Source of the DNA: Desulfovibrio sp.
Lineage (GTDB): Bacteria > Desulfobacterota > Desulfovibrionia > Desulfovibrionales > Desulfovibrionaceae
Direction of reading: 5' to 3'
Length of the DNA stretch: 10,428 nucleotides
NCBI GenBank assembly: GCA_031275955.1
Contig: JAISNZ010000169.1
Coordinates: 1 to 10,428, forward strand
Part shown: piece after piece, positions 7,328 to 10,428 of the stretch
Position numbering within the stretch: position 1 is the first letter of the stretch
Layout of the letters: each line of letters opens with the position of its first letter
Notes under the pieces: model-generated
Told to the model about the DNA's origin: nothing
Seen by the model: the letters and a program-made list of their open reading frames with translations, nothing else
Databases searched by the model: none
Program-made: the position numbers and the translations under genes

Positions 7328-7876
7328 ATGAACATCGCCTTGACCTTTAAAAATTTTGAACCCTCTGATCATCTGCGCGCCTATGCGACCCGCCGGTTTG
7401 ACAAATTACGCCGTTTTTTGCCCAAATCCGGAAATGTGGAGATGACCGCGGTTCTCACGGTAGACAAATTTCGCCACAAAGCGGATGTGCAATTTTCCGG
7501 CGACTACATTTCCATCAGCGCCCAGGAACAATCTTCCGATATGTACGCTACGGTTGATATGGTTCTGGATAAACTGGAAACCCAACTGAAACGGCACGCG
7601 GAACGCCTGAAGGCGAAAAAACGCCGTTCGGGGGGAAGCGAACGGGATTTCCCCCCGGATAATCCTTCCCCGGCGGAGGAAGACATTCCCCGCAAGCCCG
7701 GCCTGATCACAGCGGAACTTGTAGAACCCAAACCGCTCTTCATGCCGGAGGCCATCCTGCAGTTTGAGCAACGCCAGGATGACGTGGTTTTTGTCTTTCT
7801 TAACGCGGATGATTCCCGGATCAACATTCTGTATCGCCGCAAAAACGGTGACATCGGGCTGATTACTCCAGGTTAG
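7328..7876 (+). CDS. hpf: Long-form ribosome hibernation promoting factor (HPF)
   Basis: Encodes 182 residues. The N-terminal S30AE domain (about 1-100) binds the decoding centre of the 30S subunit and blocks tRNA and mRNA sites; it shows FEPSDHLRAYATRRFDKL, FRHKADVQFSGDYISISAQE and DMYATVDMVLDKLETQLKRH. A charged linker (about 102-125) leads to the C-terminal S30AE dimerisation domain with MPEAILQFEQRQDDVVFVFLN and NILYRRKNGDIGLI (167-180). This two-domain long form, unlike the short E. coli HPF, dimerises 70S ribosomes to 100S particles by itself in species where it has been studied. The start at 7328 follows a strong GGAGGAG (7318-7324). The gap to rpoN is 105 bases with no clear terminator, so it may be read from the rpoN transcript. 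The next gene is rapZ; ptsN, commonly found between them, is absent. Confidence 0.96.
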   Translation: MNIALTFKNFEPSDHLRAYATRRFDKLRRFLPKSGNVEMTAVLTVDKFRHKADVQFSGDYISISAQEQSSDMYATVDMVLDKLETQLKRHAERLKAKKRRSGGSERDFPPDNPSPAEEDIPRKPGLITAELVEPKPLFMPEAILQFEQRQDDVVFVFLNADDSRINILYRRKNGDIGLITPG

Positions 7877-8003
7877 GGCAGTTTACGAATGAAACGAGTG
7901 AATTGCTTTGCAAATCTGCAAGCATTTGCGGGCAAATCCTTTAATCATATGTACGCACCACGGACCCTTTTGCGGACAAATCGCGCTTGCGCCTTCCCAT
8001 CCG
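7877..8003 (+). promoter_or_regulatory. hpf-rapZ leader with two mutually exclusive hairpins
   Basis: The sequence contains GCAAAT (7910-7915), ATTTGC (7924-7929) and GCAAAT (7932-7937). The middle element can pair with either neighbour, giving a stem with an 8-base loop or a compact stem with only GG between the arms. Such switching resembles attenuator-type leaders, though no ligand or leader peptide is identifiable and there is no T-run. The stretch also contains no clear ribosome-binding site for the downstream ATG at 8004. The role is inferred. Confidence 0.3.
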
Positions 8004-8897
8004 ATGGAACAGACCGCCCTTCATCCTTCCTTTCCCGTCATTGTCGTCACCGGACTTTCCGGATCCGGAAAAAGTTCCGCGCTTGATGTCTTTGAAGATA
8101 TGGGATTTTTCACCGTGGATGGTCTGCCGGCCATCCTGGCTGTCCAGATGATCACCATGGTCGCCGCCACCCCCTTGCCGCATTACCGCGGCCTGGTCGT
8201 GGGAATGGATTTGCGGCAGGAAGGGTTCGTCAAAGACTATGAGCAGGCGCTCACCAAGTTGCGTCAGGGCGGCCATACCCCGGTTCTGATCTTTTTTGAG
8301 GCCAAGGCGGACATCCTTGTCAAACGCTACGCGACGACGCGCAGACCTCATCCCCTGGAAAAGGAAGGCCTGGGTTTGGAGCAGGCCCTGGAAGAGGAGC
8401 GCGCCCGTCTCTCCCCTCTGCATAAAGCCGCTGACGTGGTTATTGATACCTCGGATTATTCCATACACGATCTGCGCCGCATTCTTCAGGTCAAATGGCG
8501 GATCCTGGAGAATCGGGGACACCTTTTACGAGTGCATGTGATTTCTTTTGGTTTCAAATACGGAACCCCGGCCGAGGCGGATATCCTCTTTGATCTGCGT
8601 TTTTTGCCCAATCCGTATTTTATTCCGGATCTGAAGCCCTTATCCGGGACGGATGCGCCTGTGGCGGAATATGTGCTGGAACAGGAACCGGGAAGGGCCT
8701 TTTTGTCCCGGTTGACGGATTTCCTGGAATACCTCCTGGCCCAGTTTGAAAAAGAAGGCCGTTTTCGCCTGGCCATTGCCTTGGGATGCACCGGAGGACG
8801 GCATAGATCCGTAGCTGTGGCCGAAGCCCTGACGCGCAGGCTTCATGAGGCTGGCTACGCCTTTTCCCTGGAACACCGGCACCTGAACCTGGGCTGA
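8004..8897 (+). CDS. rapZ: RNase adapter / nucleotide-binding protein RapZ (YvcJ/YhbJ family)
   Basis: Encodes 297 residues from ATG 8004, close to family length. The frame stays open back to a TTG at 7908 (329 residues), but the upstream residues do not look like RapZ. The N-terminal P-loop domain has Walker A GLSGSGKS (17-24) followed by the usual DVFEDMGFFTVDGLPA. Next come a Walker B-like GLVVGMDLR, ADVVIDTSDYSIHDLR, and the family hallmarks SFGFKYGTPAEADILFDLRFLPNPY and GCTGGRHRS (261-269) in the C-terminal domain. In E. coli RapZ senses glucosamine-6-phosphate and presents the small RNA GlmZ to RNase E; in other lineages its target is not established. No good ribosome-binding site precedes 8004, which leaves the start moderately uncertain. 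A perfect 8-base-arm hairpin overlaps its stop codon. Confidence 0.95.
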   Translation: MEQTALHPSFPVIVVTGLSGSGKSSALDVFEDMGFFTVDGLPAILAVQMITMVAATPLPHYRGLVVGMDLRQEGFVKDYEQALTKLRQGGHTPVLIFFEAKADILVKRYATTRRPHPLEKEGLGLEQALEEERARLSPLHKAADVVIDTSDYSIHDLRRILQVKWRILENRGHLLRVHVISFGFKYGTPAEADILFDLRFLPNPYFIPDLKPLSGTDAPVAEYVLEQEPGRAFLSRLTDFLEYLLAQFEKEGRFRLAIALGCTGGRHRSVAVAEALTRRLHEAGYAFSLEHRHLNLG

Positions 8898-8922
8898 GAA
8901 CATTTCCCCATCACCTCAGCCC
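8891..8922 (+). other. Intercistronic hairpin across the rapZ stop codon
   Basis: GGGCTGAG (8891-8898, containing the rapZ TGA) pairs perfectly with CTCAGCCC (8915-8922) around a 16-base loop, and two further weaker pairs (8889-8890 with 8923-8924) extend it. It is followed by CAAAAATG, not a T-run, so it is not an intrinsic terminator on this strand. It could protect or process the mRNA between rapZ and the EIIA gene; that role is an inference. Confidence 0.45.
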
Positions 8923-8975
8923 GGCAAAAATGCTCCAGGCCCGGCATCCATTCTCATTCCAAACAGGGGAGAACG

Positions 8976-9443
8976 ATGACTTCACTCCAGACAGATATCC
9001 GGCAAGTCGGCATTATTGTGGTGACCCATGCGGACTACGGCAGCGCCCTTTTGCGGGCGGCGGAATACATTGCGGGGCCGGCGCAGGATTGCGCCTTCAT
9101 CCAGGTGGATGCCACCCTTGAGGTCACGGACACGGTCAATCGCCTTAAAGAGGCCGCCAGCCGGCTGGATAACGGGCAGGGCGTCCTGGTCCTCACCGAT
9201 ATGTTTGGCGGCACGCCGACCAATTTGAGTCTTTCCCTCTTGGGGGCGCGGAGCGATGTGGAGGTCCTGACCGGAGTCAATCTCCCCATGCTCTTGAAAG
9301 TATTGGATAATCGGCAGATGCCGTTGACAGAATTGGCCGAATCCGCCCGAAAGGCTGGCTGTGAGGGAATCATCGCGGCCGGCACGGTGCTGCGCGCCAA
9401 AAATGACTCCCGCAGGGAAGGAAATACCGACAGCTCCAAGTAA
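8976..9443 (+). CDS. PTS system EIIA component, mannose/fructose/sorbose (EIIA-Man) family
   Basis: Encodes 155 residues matching the single-domain EIIA-Man fold. His18, in IIVVTHADYGSALL, aligns with the phosphorylated histidine of ManX. The hallmark loop LTDMFGGTPTNLS is near residue 75, followed by VEVLTGVNLPMLLKVL. The C-terminus is a short charged tail (about 140-155). EIIA accepts phosphate from HPr and normally passes it to EIIB and then sugar. AGGGGA (8965-8970) precedes the ATG by 5 bases. It lies 78 bases after rapZ, separated by a hairpin. No EIIB, EIIC, EIID or HPr gene is visible here: the next gene is lptB on the opposite strand. This EIIA may therefore work in regulation, or with partners encoded elsewhere. 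The family is confident; the sugar is not inferable, so no symbol is given. Confidence 0.93.
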   Translation: MTSLQTDIRQVGIIVVTHADYGSALLRAAEYIAGPAQDCAFIQVDATLEVTDTVNRLKEAASRLDNGQGVLVLTDMFGGTPTNLSLSLLGARSDVEVLTGVNLPMLLKVLDNRQMPLTELAESARKAGCEGIIAAGTVLRAKNDSRREGNTDSSK

Positions 9444-9610
9444 TTTTTTCCCCGATCCTACCTGTCGTCTGCTCGGGAAAGGGCCTTCGTGACATCCTGT
9501 CGCGGCGAAAGGCGCGCCAGTGTGAACGGCGCGACCTGTTCCCGCAGCAGCCGCCGGATCGAAATCGTCAGGATTTTGTTCCGGAATTCGAATACGCCGC
9601 TTGTTCCGCA

Positions 9611-9651
9611 CAAAGAGATCCGCCGTGCCTCTGGCAGGACGGATCTCTTTG
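9611..9651 (+). terminator. Strong hairpin, candidate terminator of the rpoN-EIIA operon
   Basis: A perfect 12-base inverted repeat, CAAAGAGATCCG (9611-9622) and CGGATCTCTTTG (9640-9651), encloses a 17-base loop holding an inner TGCC-TCT-GGCA stem. The 3' flank has only TTG after the T-containing right arm, so termination depends on the TCTTTGTTG run and may be weak. The distance from the EIIA stop (about 170 bases) is large for a simple terminator. Its symmetry would let it act on both strands. Confidence 0.4.
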
Positions 9652-9728
9652 TTGCCAATGGGCCAGGCGGTGTACAGCAGGGACGTCTGAAACGCCCATA
9701 AGGTAAATTATGTTAACTTTTGAATCCG

Positions 9729-9783
9729 AAAAGAAAAAAGGAAGGCGGTTGTCCCCGTCTTCACCCGGGAATTTCCGCCTTCC
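9729..9783 (-). terminator. Intrinsic terminator of lptB
   Basis: On the minus strand, GGAAGGCGG (complement of 9775-9783) and its partner (complement of 9740-9748) form a perfect 9-base GC-rich stem with a 26-base loop that can fold further (CCCG/CGGG). It is followed immediately by a T-tract of six T, one C and four T (9739 down to 9729). This is a classic Rho-independent terminator, 35 bases past the lptB stop codon. Confidence 0.82.
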
Positions 9784-9817
9784 CTCCTCCGCCAGCGGAG
9801 AAATATGTCGGCATGCT

Positions 9818-10428
9818 CTACAGAGAAAATTTTTCTCCCAGATAGACCGCCCGAACCTGGGGATCGTCGACCAGAACGCTCGGGGGGCCCTGAAGAAGCA
9901 CCTGGCCTTCGTGCAACAGATACGCCCGGTCGCAGATATGCAAGGTTTCCCGCACGTTGTGATCGGAAATCAGGACACCGATCCCCCGTTTTTTCAAATC
10001 CATAATCAGGGTCTGGATGTCGTCCACTGCAAGCGGGTCAATGCCGGCAAAGGGTTCATCCAAGAGGATGAAAAGCGGATCCCGGATCAAAGACCGCGCG
10101 ATCTCAAGCCGGCGCCGCTCCCCGCCGGAAAGATGGGCCGCAAGGGAATGCTGGAGATGGGCAATATGAAATTCTTCAAGCAGGCGTTGAGCTTTTTCGC
10201 GCTGAAGGACCTCGGAATAGCCTGTATATTCGAGGATGACGCGGAGATTGTCCAGAACGGAGAGACGGCGGAAAACGGAACTTTCCTGCGGCAGATAGGA
10301 AATGCCGTGTCGCGCCCGTTCGTGGAGGGGCCAGAGGGCGATATCCGCGCCATTGAGAAATACGGAGCCGGAGGTGGCTTTTTGCAGCCCGATAATCATG
10401 TAAAAGGTGGTGGTTTTTCCCGCTCCGT
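9818..10428 (-). CDS. lptB: Lipopolysaccharide export ABC transporter ATP-binding protein LptB (5' end outside window)
   Basis: The reverse-strand frame is open to the window edge, and its first visible residues, GAGKTTTFY, are the end of a Walker A motif. The ATG at 10399 is therefore internal, and about 30-40 N-terminal residues are missing. About 202 residues are visible. In order: the Q-loop YLPQESSVFRRLSVLDNL, the ABC signature LSGGERRRLEIARSL, Walker B ILLDEPFAGIDPLAV with the catalytic Glu, the H-loop LISDHNVRETLHICDRAYLL, and the C-terminal YLGEKFSL typical of LptB. LptB dimers power LptFG to extract LPS from the inner membrane into the LptC-LptA-LptD bridge. It converges on the rpoN-hpf-rapZ-EIIA genes and ends at its own terminator. 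Elsewhere lptB is usually directly upstream of rpoN in the same direction, so this orientation is unusual. Confidence 0.97.
   Translation of the reverse strand, partial: GAGKTTTFYMIIGLQKATSGSVFLNGADIALWPLHERARHGISYLPQESSVFRRLSVLDNLRVILEYTGYSEVLQREKAQRLLEEFHIAHLQHSLAAHLSGGERRRLEIARSLIRDPLFILLDEPFAGIDPLAVDDIQTLIMDLKKRGIGVLISDHNVRETLHICDRAYLLHEGQVLLQGPPSVLVDDPQVRAVYLGEKFSL

Larger units (their letters stand above)
9444..9817. other. Gene-free stretch between convergent operons
   Basis: These 374 bases lie between the stop codons of the EIIA gene and lptB. The short open frames on either strand show no recognisable protein. Besides the two terminator-like hairpins listed separately, CGCGCC (9513-9518) and GGCGCG (9528-9533) can form a 6-base stem with a 9-base loop, and an AT-rich patch with GTTAAC lies around 9702-9722. 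It looks like spacer, or possibly the remnant of a lost gene; an sRNA cannot be excluded. Confidence 0.45.

Noticed and set aside
7889..8086. A 65-residue plus-strand frame from ATG 7889 as a possible rapZ leader peptide
   Set aside because: It overlaps the rapZ start out of frame by some 80 bases and has no recognisable content. A leader peptide would normally end before the gene it controls.
9489..9701. A short plus-strand frame after the EIIA gene as a decayed PTS EIIB
   Set aside because: Its translation has none of the EIIB-Man features (such as the RIDxRLVHGQ start) and no other frame here does either.
9710..10428. A plus-strand frame from ATG 9710, preceded by AAGG, open to the window end across lptB
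   Set aside because: It runs antisense to lptB, whose ABC motifs are unmistakable, and its translation resembles no protein family. Long open antisense frames are expected with this codon bias.

Overview
The window (10,428 bases, moderately GC-rich coding DNA) is an almost fully coding chromosomal housekeeping segment from a Gram-negative bacterium. LptB, BamD and two predicted lipoproteins imply an outer membrane. The style of RpoN, TsaD and the other proteins, and the company they keep, suggest a Desulfovibrio-like member of the Desulfobacterota. That placement is inference; no rRNA or other marker fixes it.

Layout on the + strand. (1) 1-3473: the end of a TPR-like protein, a probable lipoprotein with a Cache/PAS-like sensor fold, class I fructose-1,6-bisphosphatase (fbp) and the tRNA t6A synthase subunit tsaD, closely spaced as one likely transcript. 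(2) 3459-5504: a good sigma-70-type promoter overlapping the tsaD stop codon, then thioredoxin (trxA), thioredoxin reductase (trxB) and the outer-membrane assembly lipoprotein bamD. The trxA/trxB and trxB/bamD junctions overlap, implying translational coupling. (3) 5505-5797: a 293-base gap with several inverted repeats. (4) 5798-9443: rpoN (sigma-54), long-form hpf, rapZ and a mannose-family PTS EIIA, a version of the conserved rpoN regulatory cluster. (5) 9444-9817: a 374-base gene-free stretch with two strong hairpins, one a clear intrinsic terminator for the opposite strand.

On the - strand, 9818-10428 is lptB, the ATPase of the lipopolysaccharide transporter, cut off by the window edge inside its Walker A motif. 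It converges on the rpoN-rapZ-EIIA operon.

The most notable features are organisational. In the arrangement common across proteobacteria (lptB-rpoN-hpf-ptsN-rapZ) lptB lies immediately upstream of rpoN and ptsN lies between hpf and rapZ. Here lptB is at the far end of the cluster and inverted, ptsN is absent from its usual slot, and the remaining PTS protein is a lone mannose-type EIIA. The middle of rpoN has an abrupt AT-rich stretch. I found no clear candidate for a wholly new system, phage, insertion sequence, CRISPR array or RNA gene; most of the window is ordinary, well-conserved core genome.
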